From Gnetum montanum (lineage: Eukaryota > Streptophyta > Gnetopsida > Gnetales > Gnetaceae), in the NCBI GenBank assembly GCA_015680685.1, contig MNCI01008572.1, forward strand, positions 1,270,313-1,334,312: DNA of 64,000 bases, read 5' to 3'. Of this stretch, positions 45,585 through 56,905 are shown in pieces. The position numbers and the translations under genes are program-made. The first letter of the stretch is position 1, and the number at the start of each line of letters is the position of its first letter. The notes under the pieces are model-generated. The model had not been told where the DNA came from, did not search any database, and worked only from the letters and a program-made list of their open reading frames with translations.

Positions 45585-48355
45585 TCATGTGGTTCCTGGT
45601 GGTGATGGCTCCTCCATGGGTCACTTTCCCTTGTCCTGCGCTCCAAGTTTTGGAAGGTGATGACATTGAAGTAGTGCCTGTAGTTTCTCCTCTTTAGATT
45701 AAGGATCCTATGTTGTCCATGCTAATGTTCCAATATTTGATGAAGTCAACACCTCCCATGGGCATGATAGTTGCAGGAACATTGTGTTGGCTTTGACGTA
45801 CCAGGCCACAAATAACTGTCATTCCTCCTTGTAGGCTCTAGCTTTGTCTCTATACTTCTAAAAATCTGTAAGCCTTCAAACCAAGTCTATTGTGACATAT
45901 TGTGTCCTTGGTAGCTTGCTTTAACCACCTCCAATTTAGAATTTGCAACCTCCATCTTCTGCAACGTCTTCTTGTGTTCTGCAAATTCTACTTCATACTT
46001 GGCATAAGTGGTAGCTACCTATTTCTCGAGCTCTGTCCTTAGATGCCCTATTGTCAACATGGCTAGATTGGCATACCTTAGATTTACCAACTCCATGTAT
46101 TCTGTAAGATCTTAAATCTACAGGTCTCGGCCTTTAAGTTCCGCCTAGTGGGCAAATGCATATGTATCCAATATGGCCCGCCAATCAGTGTGTGATGCAC
46201 TAAAATCATTGATGTGGGCCTTGGCCATATGGATCTCTTTTTTGATAATTTGTCTGTACATTCCCACCTGGTCTCGGAAGTGCTCTTTTAACTTTTCATG
46301 TCGCTTCGTCTCGTTCTACCATGGGCTTATTTCGATGATCATCTTCTGATAGGTGGCATGTACCTCCTTCATTGAGAGGGTTTGATTTTCTCTAGCCAAA
46401 CGGTTCATGTCCTGGTTGACCCTGATCAGTTGTTCTTGTAGCCGCTAAAAATGTTCTTCAAGAACATTCTTTTGTTTCTCCACAGAGGTCAACCAGAGAT
46501 TGTCAGCAACAAGTTGTTTTTTTTCTTCTTGTAAGGTCTTAAGTTCCTTAGCATGTGCATAAGTTTGCACTTGTGTGATAGAGGCATTCCAATTGGCCTT
46601 CTCTTTCTCTTCCAACAATTTGTTAAGTTGGTCCATCCTAAAGGTGTCTAGTTGCTCTGCAAGAATGAATTGAGAGGGATTCTGCTATGCTACTTACAGG
46701 GTTACGAGCCTTTCTTTTAGTCTTGCTACTTCTGCTTCTACATGCTTGGCCCTCATCTCTATCATGACCAACTTTCCCTTGGTGGAGATGAGGTCTGATT
46801 GTACTATTGTAACATCCTGTGGGATGTCAAACAAGGATGTCATCACCTATCCTATTTATAGTAGTCAATCAAGCACATCCTCATGCTCCGCAGGAGTCAC
46901 TGAGGGACCGGCCAAAGTTTGAGCATCCTGTGCTCCTGTGAAATCTGCCGGTGGCACAACAGGGATGTTGAAAGATTCCTTGATGTGGTTCATAACCACC
47001 TCTACGGCTCTAGCTACATCCTGGTGCTGCATGAGCATCACTATGGCCCCTTCACCAGTTTCTAGTTACATCTAAAAGGATGCAGCGTTCCTTGAAATCT
47101 ATTGTGACCAATAACTCTCCTCTCCTCCTGTTTGAATGGACACCTTGCCCCATGCACAATCTATAGAGATAGTGGACCATACAGTATCATTGATGACATG
47201 GAAGAGATTTGCATCAGCATGACTTCCCCAACTGACCGTCTCAGTGATGGCCCTGAGATGGCTCATCAATGGTCGATAGTCCCACGGCAGTGGTGGCGAT
47301 TGGTCTTGCTAGCTCGTTCTAGGCCTTGCTTCTTGTTGTTGACTAGGTTCCATGCTTGGAGGTTGGCTAGGCCCTATGAGTTGAGTTGTAGTGGGCCTCA
47401 CTGTCTATTCTTGTTCTGGCCCCAGCTTCTCACCATCAATTTTCCTTGTAGCTGGTGGCTTTAGCAGTTCAGCGTATGAGGCATTTTGGGCTTTCCTAAG
47501 GACATCATTGGTGTATCTTCAAATACCAGCATGCTTGCATAGCTTCCTGATGAGACCAGGGAAGGGCAATGCAAACTTCCCTTTCTTACATTCCTCAAAC
47601 TGCCTTAGGATCTCCATGAAATATAGATGAGGTAGGTTAGAATTAACCTTTCCCATCAATATCGCACATCCTCTTGCCACATATGTTGAAATTCTATTCA
47701 ACCCTTTTGTGGGGAAGGTATGATAAGTTCCAATTTTAAAGTAGATTTTCTCTTCCAACATCAACTCTTCATAGGTCTTGTCTTCTTTACCATATGCCCT
47801 GTCTAACCAAATATTTCGCGCATCAACATCAGAGCAAGTGGAAAGATGAGAAACATTTGGCCCAGTATTCAGAAGGTTTAATACTTCCGAAATGGCTTAG
47901 ACAGAGAAATCAACAAATACACCACAAATGTTAACTATGGTTCCTTCTTCTTTATTGTGCTAAAATCGATACGTTTCTCCTAAGTACCAGGCACCACTTT
48001 CAAAGAGGATAGGCCATAATGGGGATCCTTTGAGGTGGTCCCTAATGGCCTCAGGAGTGAATTCCGTGAAAGGTCCAAAGTTCAATTCCATGATCATGGT
48101 AGCTAATGTGCACTTTTCACAAATGGCCTAAACACACTCTAGGGGCAATGTGAGGTGTCGTCCCTGTTTAGGCACTATAGCAGCTCCTCCTTCTACCGAT
48201 CTTGATTGCACAGTGGTAGGGTCTTCTTGATGGATACTAAACAATTGCTCCTCTTTCTCTGCATGTTGTTCAACAAGAACCTATTGTCCACCTCTCCTGG
48301 GTTGCTTAAACACACCTTGAGAGGGACCTTCTTATTATGCATGCTTTGGGGCCAT
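45585..48355 (-). pseudogene. Element G accessory ORF3: plant-transposon-protein-like domain plus coiled coil
   Basis: A ~920-codon minus-strand frame from ATG at 48355 (MAPKHA) to the stop at 45585-45587 after a PPGTT end. Visible in order: GPSQGVFKQPRRGG near the N-terminus; FTPEAIRDHLKGSPLWPIL and WYLGETYRF (about 48000); the clean piece 47519-47764 with IYFKIGTYHTFPTKGLNRIS and ALPFPGLIRKLCKHAGI; a P/Q-rich linker; a leucine/glutamate-rich coiled coil (clean at 46445-46636, MDQLNKLLEEKEKANW). It matches B ORF3 along its length. ALPFPGLIRKLC-AGI is typical of the 'putative plant transposon protein' domain. Function unknown. Confidence 0.75.
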
Positions 48356-48865
48356 CTTCAATCACACAGGGCCAATCATTAGTAAGGTTGCTTACCAAAG
48401 TTAAGTTATACCTTACTTCCTACCTTAATGAGTCAATTCTAATTCTGTATGATTTTAAGATTAAAAGTTTTTGTGGAAATGCCCCCAAATATTTTAATAT
48501 TGGTCCACTTGCTTAGGTGGTTTCAGAATTTTAATTTCCCGGTATAGGTAAGGAGATGAAATTGATTTTTTTTTACACATGTTTATTATTATTTTTATAA
48601 CTAATTACCCTTGATAGTTTCCTTTGGGCGATGATGAATTTTGAAAAAATTATGCGTAATTCGGTGTGTACCCCTCCCCCACGACTAAGCCGAACACTCC
48701 AGGTTCAAGTAGGTCTAGACAGAATGAAAATTGGAGCACTAGCAAGTGAGTTATAATTATTGAAGCAAGAGATGCATAATCGCAAGTTGTAGAAAGAAAT
48801 TTGAAAAACTTCCCCCATGTGAATAGTTACAAATGATGTTGATAGGCACGGGGGATCCACGTATA
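48356..48865 (-). other. Element G region between internal array and ORF3
   Basis: No gene. On the minus strand the array at 48868-48903 is followed by aaaaaaatatatatacgtgg (TATA-like, about 48853-48866), then about 500 bp of leader-like sequence to the ORF3 start. Confidence 0.45.
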
Positions 48866-48905
48866 TATATTTTTTTAGGGTGCGATATCACGTACCCGAT
48901 ATCAT
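48866..48905 (-). promoter_or_regulatory. Internal GATATC array upstream of ORF3, element G
   Basis: Minus strand catgatatcgggtacgtgatatcgc: two perfect GATATC words separated by 14 bp, the LTR period, followed by a TATA-like run. It lies about 0.5 kb upstream of ORF3 at the same relative place as the array in B (17893). Promoter function inferred. Confidence 0.55.
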
Positions 48906-50321
48906 GTCTTGTCAAAAATAGGGCACTTGGAAAAATTACCAAATTTTTTAAAATTTTCAAAACTCTAAGGTATAAACTAAGGACATATAGGTCAATGTAA
49001 AGGGGTCCATGGTAATACCACTAATTCGGAAGGCACAAAGATTAGAATGGTGTAAAATCTGTCAATGAAAATCATAAAAAAGTAGGGGAAAATGATATGT
49101 GTTAGCTTATAGGATAATAAGGGAAAGATAAAATCGTTGGTAATACTTAGAGGGTAGTGAATGATGTGCAGTAGATGTGTTATAAGTGCAAGCACATGGG
49201 TTACGCAAGTGGGTCCTCCCCAAAGCAGGTTCCTACCTATGATGCCCTTACATAACCACACCTTAAAATGTCCGTGGGCACTAGAAGGGTTAAGTGCAAT
49301 CAACACCAATTTCACAAAAGACACATGTAAATATCACCATGATGAGAGGTGAATTCCATGCTACCCGAGTCACAAGCCACAATTATACGAACAACGAGGT
49401 AAGGTGAATTGTAGAAGGGATTGCAGAGATCGGGACATGAGGTAGCGGACTCAGGGCATAATAAATCCTTAGTGTAGGGCATGATTAATGTGTCATTAAC
49501 CCATCACTCCGAAATTAGTACCAAGTCCATTCCCTAATCAGTGACATCGCATTGCTTCATCCAATGATGGAAAACCATAAGAGCATCATGACAACAAGGC
49601 ATATGATGACTTAGTGTTTCATACAAGGGATGAGTGATTTTTGCTTTTCTTTACAGCACTTTGAGCTTGTTCTTTTCTTTTTCTTCTATTTTTGTGGCCA
49701 CTTTGGCACACTTTTCTTGCTCTTCTTCTCTCTCTTATTTTTTTTGATGCTTAATCCAAAGAAGCTACCATCCTTTAGGCATGGGTGCATGTCTTTCCAA
49801 TGGGACCCCCTAGAATAGCATTATTTTCTTTCCTTTATTGAGTGCCTTTTGAGTACTCTTACTCCCATTTTTTGTTAGATCTACAAGGATCTTAGTACAA
49901 CCAAGCTGCATGATAACTCCCATAGATGTCACCAAAGTGAATCGACAAGTCCCCTTGATGTCACACCCTGGTCATTCCCTCTTGGTCCATCCTTCTTCAC
50001 TCTGGGTATAATAACACAAGGTTACTTTAAGTTTTAATAATTAATAATATCATTGTACCTAGAGTAGAACCTCTTATTAATAGAATGGGTGGATGGATGT
50101 TGTGGGCTCATTATTGAAATAATTAGTTATGTGAGACTTGATAGCATAGAACAACACCTCAACCAATGAGTCACATGAGTGTTTTATTCATAGATGAGAT
50201 TACTCATAAAAATATGAAATAACAAAAAGGTAAAACAATAAGTTGAAAGATGAAAAACTAGAAAACAAAAAATTGTAAAATTAAAGAAAATGAAAAACAT
50301 TTATTAATTCTACTTATTGTT
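48906..50321 (-). other. Element G non-coding spacer and T-rich tract
   Basis: No gene recognised. Contains the family blocks tgggtcctccccaaagcagg (about 49207) and ttaggcatgggtgcatgtctttcc (about 49776), and T-rich stretches on both strands (49650-49745; 50200-50300 on the minus strand). Confidence 0.5.
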
Positions 50322-50350
50322 AGAATGGGGGGTATCCCCCATAACTAAAT
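50322..50350 (-). other. Second PPT-like motif, element G
   Basis: Minus strand catttagttatgggggatacccccc, directly after the gag end. Same position relative to the T-rich tract as in the pol-bearing copies. Confidence 0.5.
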
Positions 50351-52321
50351 GGTTGAGCATGGCTAGAATTAATAAATGGAAGATTGGGATCCTTGCATGT
50401 TGGAAATATTGGGCCTCGGTCATATCCAACCCATTGGGTGTCTTTCGATTTGATGGTTGGAATGTACCCAAAGTGGGCTTCACATACTTGATTATAGTAA
50501 TCATAGTGGGGCAATTTATAATATGTAGTCAATTGACAAGTGGTTGACCCACTATGGCACCCATGACCGTAAGATGGTATGCAAGGATCGATCTGTCTCC
50601 CTTGGTAGTGATATTCATTGGGCCCCATAGTTGTTGGAGTTTTGGTTGGTGACCTAGAGAAAGTAACATGAGGTGTTGGGTTTGAGGAAGGAGCTGCACC
50701 ACAGTGGTGGACTTGTGCTGGGTTGGAAGGTGCAGTGGGCTCAAAAGTGTGTTGTCCCTTCTTACGGTCACGTCTAAAGAAGGGACACCTATGATGTTGT
50801 GGAGGATTCCCACTATTGTTGATAGTAGCAACACAAGTATCACTTGTAGGTTAGTGTGGTGGTGAAAAACCCTATGAAACACTTGGTGGAGATATAGAAG
50901 GAGGTGAAGGATGAGAATTTTGAAATTGAGGAGAAGTGTAAGGTATCCAAGGTGGTGGTTGTGTTGGAGAGGATATGGGTTGATAGTATTGAAGAGAATA
51001 ATAATAATGTGGTGAGGTAGAGGATGTTGACCCAATTGGAGAAATAGGATGTTGAACTTGATAAGCACTTGGGTTCGAATGGTACAAAGGGTGCAACAAG
51101 TTCGAGGGTGGCCTCCCCCACGACTGGGATTGTTGCCACTATGATTGAACACGGTATCTTTGTATGAACTCTGGGTGCAACACTCTTTTCCAATGCTCCT
51201 GTAAATGTGACAAGATTGGACATTGGCCCTTGGGGTGATCATACAGGCAAATGTTGCATTAATACGTATGATTGGTGGTTAACTTCTTATTCTCTTCTAC
51301 CCTTCTTTCCGATTTTATACAGGTGTTTCATCCTACTTCTTGGTTCCTCATAACTCTATCTTCGATAATGTTGGCATATTCTCCGCATTTTTCATGCATC
51401 CATTCCATCATCTTATTGATCTTTGCCTCAATTTCATTCAATGATTGTAGTATTGGCAAAGATGGTTCCACCTCCTTGAGGTGAGTTGATTTCTCATTGT
51501 TATTATCATGGGCCCTTGTTGATTTAAGGTTTTGGGCCTATTGAGATTTCTTAGCATTCTCCCATCTAGCTACTTCTTCTTCTTCTTTTGCTACCTGCTT
51601 AATAAGCTCTTAGACTTGATGGGTTTGGAGTTCATATAGTTGACCTCAGGCATACATCCCTAGGATCTCTCTTGTTTCATTATGGAGCCCATCTATGATA
51701 TGATACATTAGCCTCTCCTCGAAGAACTCATGACCTGGGCAGTTGTTTAATAATGCATAATATCTTTCTAAGGCCATGTCCAAGGGTTCATGTTGTGCTT
51801 TTTTCCACTCTTGGATTATATCCTCAAGGCTAACACTCTTGCATAGGATTGATATCTTTCATTAAATAGTTCTACCATTGTTGACCAACGTCGGATTGAT
51901 TTTGGTTTTAAGGACCTATACCATACTTTTGCTTGGCCAACAAGTGTCGTAGGAAAGAGCTTAAGTTTTTTCCATCCATTATCAATGTTGTTCCATGCAC
52001 AAGCAACATAGAAGGCTTGTAAATGTTGTTTCCAATCTAAATCATAGCCTTCTAAGAACTTAGAAAAGTTGTTTAAGTTAAGCCTGGGTAGACGGCTTTC
52101 CTTGCGATGCCTGCAAGGTATTCGAACAACCTCTTATATTCGTCACTAGGTATCTTATGCATTCATGAGTTGGGACGATGTTGTCTTCATTTATGTTTAT
52201 AGGAAACCCCTACATCAAATTGGGTACTCCAAACTTCATCTTCATCATCATATAATTCGTTGGTTCTCCAATGAATTGCCTTACTAGTTGTTGCGTTATC
52301 ATAGTCTTATGAGAGAGACAT
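50351..52321 (-). pseudogene. gag: Element G gag, ends without protease
   Basis: Minus-strand gag from ATG at 52321 (MSLS, stop, DYDNATTSKAIHWRTNELYD). The main domain (about 51600-51890) reads MVELFNERYQSYARVLALR, matching MLELFNDKYQMY of C. The zinc knuckle CNICLYDHPKGQC at 51222-51258 is intact, with CX2CX3HX4C spacing. It is followed by a proline/serine/tyrosine-rich tail (50840-51100). The frame runs to about 50360 and ends next to the second PPT-like motif. No DSG protease motif follows, unlike in B, C and E. Confidence 0.78.
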
Positions 52322-52437
52322 TGTGTATGAATTTGTATGTGACTTAATTGAAATTAATTTTATTTTCTAAAAGATGTATCATGAATACCTTGTTGAAATG
52401 GTCCTATATGATGTAACTAATCTAAATAACTAGCATC

Positions 52438-52457
52438 GTCCCTGAAAATGGCGCCTA
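52438..52457 (-). other. Element G primer-binding site
   Basis: Minus strand TAGGCGCCATTTTCAGGGAC next to the LTR end. The first eight bases fit the tRNA-Asp type, but the centre (ATTTTCA) includes a change that is not a simple C-to-T decay. Confidence 0.7.
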
Positions 52458-53329
52458 TGATGAGTGGTGAGGTACCCCTACACTCAACCATATGAATACG
52501 AGCATTTCATGCATGATCCAGTCGAACTCCGTAGTCGGGCTAGTTGTGGTATCTAGATAGTTACTCATTGATCGCAGTTTGTTGTCTTCCCACCTAGACT
52601 AGTAGTTGCTTTTTCACGTATGGTTTAGTCTAGAGTGAGGTATATGATATGTTCCTAAACTAATGCTATTCTTGGAAGGAATGGAAAATAATCTTTAATT
52701 AAGCTAGGAGGAAAGGGAGAGAGAGTTAAGCTAATATTAGGTAGGGGGAGAAAATCTAAGCTAGCCTAACTATGATGAGCATCTGTTCCTTAATCATCCA
52801 TACACATCTTGGGCCTCATGCATGACTACCACTGGGATTACCAAGCGCATGGCCTAGGTACGCTACTAGGATACCAAGTAGTCACACTTAAATGCTTGTG
52901 ATTAAGTCGTACTCATTCCGTGTTTAAGGAGTTTAGGGTAAAGAGATGTTAACTACGAAGGCAATAAATAATAATAAAAATTAAATAATTAAACTAAGTA
53001 AATGCTACAATGATAAAGTAATCTCAATCTTTATTTCTAGTCATGTGTGTGTCCAAGTACATCACACTTGAATAAAGGATGTCATACAATTACAATCATC
53101 ACACTATGGGCATACACTGAGAGAGAGGGTTGAGAGAAAAATAACAAAAAGATCCTACACTAAACTGACTCTCTAAAAACTGACTAAAAGACTAAAAATA
53201 CTAAAGACTAAAGAGACTAGAATAATCCTTTCTTGTTTTCCTTCATGTGTATTTATAGGCTCACATAGGAACCATGATATCTCATATCCGATATCATCAC
53301 TGGATGCGATATTGTGTCATGATTCATCA
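52458..53329 (-). repeat. Element G 5' LTR
   Basis: 872 bp, collinear with 44497-45390 but with only three GATATC-type units (about 53274-53312) against five in the 3' LTR. TATAAATA is at 53250-53257 (minus). Confidence 0.88.
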
Positions 53330-54614
53330 AAGGTTGTCCATCAAGAGAGGTAGCATGTGTACTAGCTATCCTAAGTTCCTAGAAACGTTTGGTTTGTTAT
53401 ACGTTGACCAAAATTTTCTTATCCAAGCTCTTAGGTTTGTATATTGTCATGGCCCCTAAAGGAAAAGATGCATAAATAATATAAGGTCCTTCCCACAATG
53501 TTTAAACTTTAGTATGTTGTGGCACATGTGTGGGATTCCAGTAAAGAACCTTATCTCTTGGCTAATATTTAAATTTCCTAATTCTTAGATCATGATGTTG
53601 TTTATTGAAGGCCTTGTGCAATTCATTAGATGACAAGGAAGCTAATCGATTTTCATCTAGTAAGTTAAGGGTTACTAACCATTGTTTCTGTGCTAGATCA
53701 AGGTCAAGGTTGAGGTCACATGCCATGGATAGTGTATGGAGCTTAGTTTCAATGGGAAGCATTGGTAATTTATCGTATACTAACTCATAGGGAGAGTAGC
53801 CTATAGGGAGTTTTCATGTGGAGCAGTATGCCCAAAGAGCATCATTCAGTTTAGTGCTCTAGTCTTGCCTAAACTTGCTAATAGTTCTTGTCAATATTTC
53901 TATAATCTCCTTGTTAGTGACTTTAGCTTGACTGTTCGCTTGGGGGTGGTATCATGTTATCAGTTTGTGTTCAACCCTTAAGCATTGCATTAATTTTCGA
54001 AAATTTGCACCTGTGAACTACATACCATTGTCTGAAATAAGTCCAAGTGGCACACCAAACCTATTTATGATTTGTTGTTGAACAAATCATGTAGCTGTAA
54101 ATGATGTAAAATTATTAATAGCAACTACTTCTACCCATTTTGTTAGGTAACCAACAGCAACAATAATATAAGATTTTCCATTGGGCATTGGTGTAATTGG
54201 CCCCATAAAATCAATTCCCTAAATGTCGAAGGATTCTAATGATTGAATCCATTATTACGGATCCTCCATTCTAGCAATCATTTCCCCATCACATTGATAG
54301 TGCTCACAAGATTGGACAAAATGATAAGCATCTCAAAATAATGTAGGCCAATAATATCCTACAAATAAGATCTTGATGGCCATTTGTCTCCCAACGTAAT
54401 GACCCCCACAAGGACCCTCATGAGCATCTTGGAGAACTCGCAGTTGATGTATATTGGGAACACACCATCAAACCAAACCATTAGGACACACTTTGTAAAG
54501 TTGCCCATTGATCTCCATAAAGTACTTGGCTCGGTGAAGAAACTATTGTTTCTTCTTAAGGTTTAACTCTTGTGGTGTTTGTTGGGTGAGGAGATAGGTA
54601 AGAATTCTAATGTA
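53330..54614 (-). pseudogene. pol: Element E integrase
   Basis: Minus-strand Ty3/gypsy integrase. In its own order: HFVQSCEHYQCDG (end of H2C2 finger, about 54290-54340), GIDFMGPITPMPNGKSYIIV (core, first D kept), LISDNGMxF (second D kept, about 54010-54040), then YHPQANSQAKVTNKE, where the third catalytic E appears as K. The clean C-terminal piece 53562-53762 reads MLPIETKLHTLSMACDLNLD. The end near 53330 adjoins element G. Apart from the E-to-K change and a few stops the domain is well kept. Confidence 0.82.
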
Positions 54615-55140
54615 CTAGTTTATCTCCATGGGTGAGTGATTATTCACTATACCAACAAAGAGGAATTCATCAGGGAAATGATTAGAAATTGAATACTCAT
54701 CCTCTTTATTGTTCCATTGCAACCGAGTTAAATGATCAGCAACTACATTCTCAGTGCCCTTGCAATCAATCATCGTTAAATCAAACTCTTGTAAGATTAC
54801 AAGCCGTTGTATGATACGAGGGCTTACCATGGCCTTATTCATGAGGAACCAGATTGCACTATGATCTATATGTATATATACTTTATATCCCAATACATAG
54901 TGTCTAAACTTTTCTAATGCAAACACTATAGCCATTAATTCTTTCTCTGTAGTAGTGTAGTTAACTTGTGCACTAGCGATATTTCTACTTGCATAATGGA
55001 TGTAATAAGGACACTTATGGTCATCTAACTATGTAAGTACAGCTCCTAAAGCATAGTTGGACACATTAGTCATGATATGGAATGGTTTGGACCAGTCAGG
55101 AGCTTGTAGAATGGGTGTTTCTACTAGCTTCTGTTTTAGA
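54615..55140 (-). pseudogene. pol: Element E RNase H
   Basis: The open piece 54615-54935 (106 aa) reads MAIVFALEKFRHYVLGYKVY, HIDHSAIWFLMNKAM, then IIQRLVILQEFDLTMIDCKG and ENVVADHLTRLQ, the standard order of a gypsy RNase H; the D of VVADHLTRL is kept. It degrades the RNA strand during cDNA synthesis. Upstream the connection to RT continues with stops. Confidence 0.85.
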
Positions 55141-55960
55141 GTTTGGAAAGCTAATTTGCATTCCTTGGTCCACTCGAAAGGTACGTCATTTTTTGTTAAT
55201 TTCACCAATGGTTTGGCAACCTTTGAAAAGTTCTCAATAAATCTCCTATAGTAGCCAATATGTCCAAGGAATGATCAAATATCTTTGACAGTTTTTGATT
55301 GATGGGTAATTCCTTGGAGAATTTTGATTTTCTTGGGGTCTACCTCTATCCTTGTGTGTGAGGTTTTGTGCCCTAGTACTACACCTTCTTGGATCATTAA
55401 ATGGATTTTCTACTAGTTGAGCCTCAAATTGGTTTCTACACATATTTTTAACACTTGCTCCAACCGATCCAAGGCTTGATCACAGTTTTCTCCATAAGTG
55501 GAGAAGTCGTCCATAAAGACCTCCACGCCATTCCCTATTTTCTATTGGAATACACTTAGAACTAGTCATTGAAATGTTGTAGGGGCATTGCACAAGCCAA
55601 ATGGCATTTATTTGTATGCGAATGTTCCCCAAGGACTGGTGAACGTAGTCTTGGCTTAGTCTTCTGGAGCTATTTGTATTTGGTTATATCTGCTATATCC
55701 ATCCAGAAAACCATAATAGTGATGCCCTGTGATGGTGTCTAAGACTTGGTTGACAAATGGCAATGGAAAGTGATCTTTGAATGTTGCCATATTTAGTAGC
55801 CTAAAATCTATGCACACCCTCCATTTGCCTCCCTTTTTAGGCACAATAACTAAGGGTCTAACCCATTAGTTATTAGCAATGGGGTATATGAACCCAGCCT
55901 TGAGAAGTTGTTTGATTTCTTCCTTAACTACTTGCTTCAGCTTAGGGTTCAATTGCCTCT
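55141..55960 (-). pseudogene. pol: Element E reverse transcriptase
   Basis: The clean piece 55656-55844 reads MPKKGGKWRVCIDFRLLN, then FKDHFPLPFVNQVLD and HYYGFLDGYSRYNQIQIAPE, the fingers and palm with the first catalytic D of FLDGYS. The second catalytic box reads FMDDFSTY (about 55495-55520) and is intact. The thumb side continues with VVLGHKTSHTRIEVDPKKI at 55330-55400. A few stops break the frame. This is the best RT of the window for phylogenetic placement. Confidence 0.87.
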
Positions 55961-56639
55961 ATGATTGTCTTCAAGGCTTCATGGAGGGATTAGTGTAAAT
56001 TCTATGTTGGCATATCTTAGGATCTATTCTAGTTAATTCTAGATCTAACCAAGTGAAGACTTTTGACCATTTATTTATTACCTTCAATAGTTCTTATTTC
56101 TGTTGAGAAGCAAGCTTAGCATTGATAATTACCGATTTTCCATTTTTAAGGAACGTGTATTCCATACCGATGGGCAATGGTTTCAGCTCAAGGGGATCTT
56201 GCTTAAATTTATCAAGGATTTCCAACTTCCCCTAGTTGATATTTTCAAGGTTAAGACTTGGAAGTTGGCAATGGACTTACTCTAATGCATCTATGCTATC
56301 AATATAAGCACAAGTCAAACCCTCAATTGGTTCCATGCATATGAGTGAACTGCTTTCTTGATCAGCTATTAGCCACTAGGTGTCTTCTTGTTGTGTGGCT
56401 GCTTCATACAGGTATATTTGTATGTTAATCACTTATGCACATTGATTGAATGTAGGCAATGCTAAACTTTTCACAAACCATGACCTCTGCACGCAATTAC
56501 ATCCTGTGTCACTATATGCAATGCATGAAACTTTCTTCTTCTCAATCTTTTCAAATGTATTTTTCTTTGATATTTCTAGGGAAAGATCTCAGATTCCTAG
56601 GCATGCATCTATGGTACTTAGCCATGCTCTTCCCATTAT

Positions 56640-56905
56640 GATTGGGAAGTCCCCCTTACCGTTGTTTACCTAAATCACTAGGAAGTCAGCTGGGTACAAC
56701 CACCCACAAATAGTGGCAACAATATATTCGACCAGTCCCAAGGGGACAGTGATGGACTAGTTGGCCAACTCTAGACGGATGTTGCTCTTTTTCAATGAAG
56801 GCAGGTTCCAAGCCTTATACATTTCTTGAGAAATCAAGTTGACACTAGAACCTGAATCCAAAAGAGCCTTGCATGGCACATTTCTAGTGATTTCTAAGTA
56901 TATCA
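56640..56905 (-). pseudogene. Element E protease
   Basis: Retropepsin with intact active site: CKALLDSGSSVNLISQEMYK (about 56800-56870), then WNLPSLKKSNIRLELAN. It continues in the frame of the gag tail, so gag and protease are read as one polyprotein at this point. Confidence 0.82.

Larger units (their letters stand above)
44497..53329 (-). mobile_element. Gypsy element G, gag plus ORF3 only
   Basis: An 8.8-kb minus-strand element inside E. Order in its own sense: 5' LTR 52458-53329, primer site, gag (start 52321), second PPT-like motif (50322), T-rich tract and spacer, GATATC array (48868), ORF3 (48355-45585), PPT, 3' LTR 44497-45390. No protease, RT, RNase H or integrase motif was found. 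Flanks are aagta and aaggt, only a partial match, but E sequence is continuous across the insertion when compared with element C. Confidence 0.82.
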
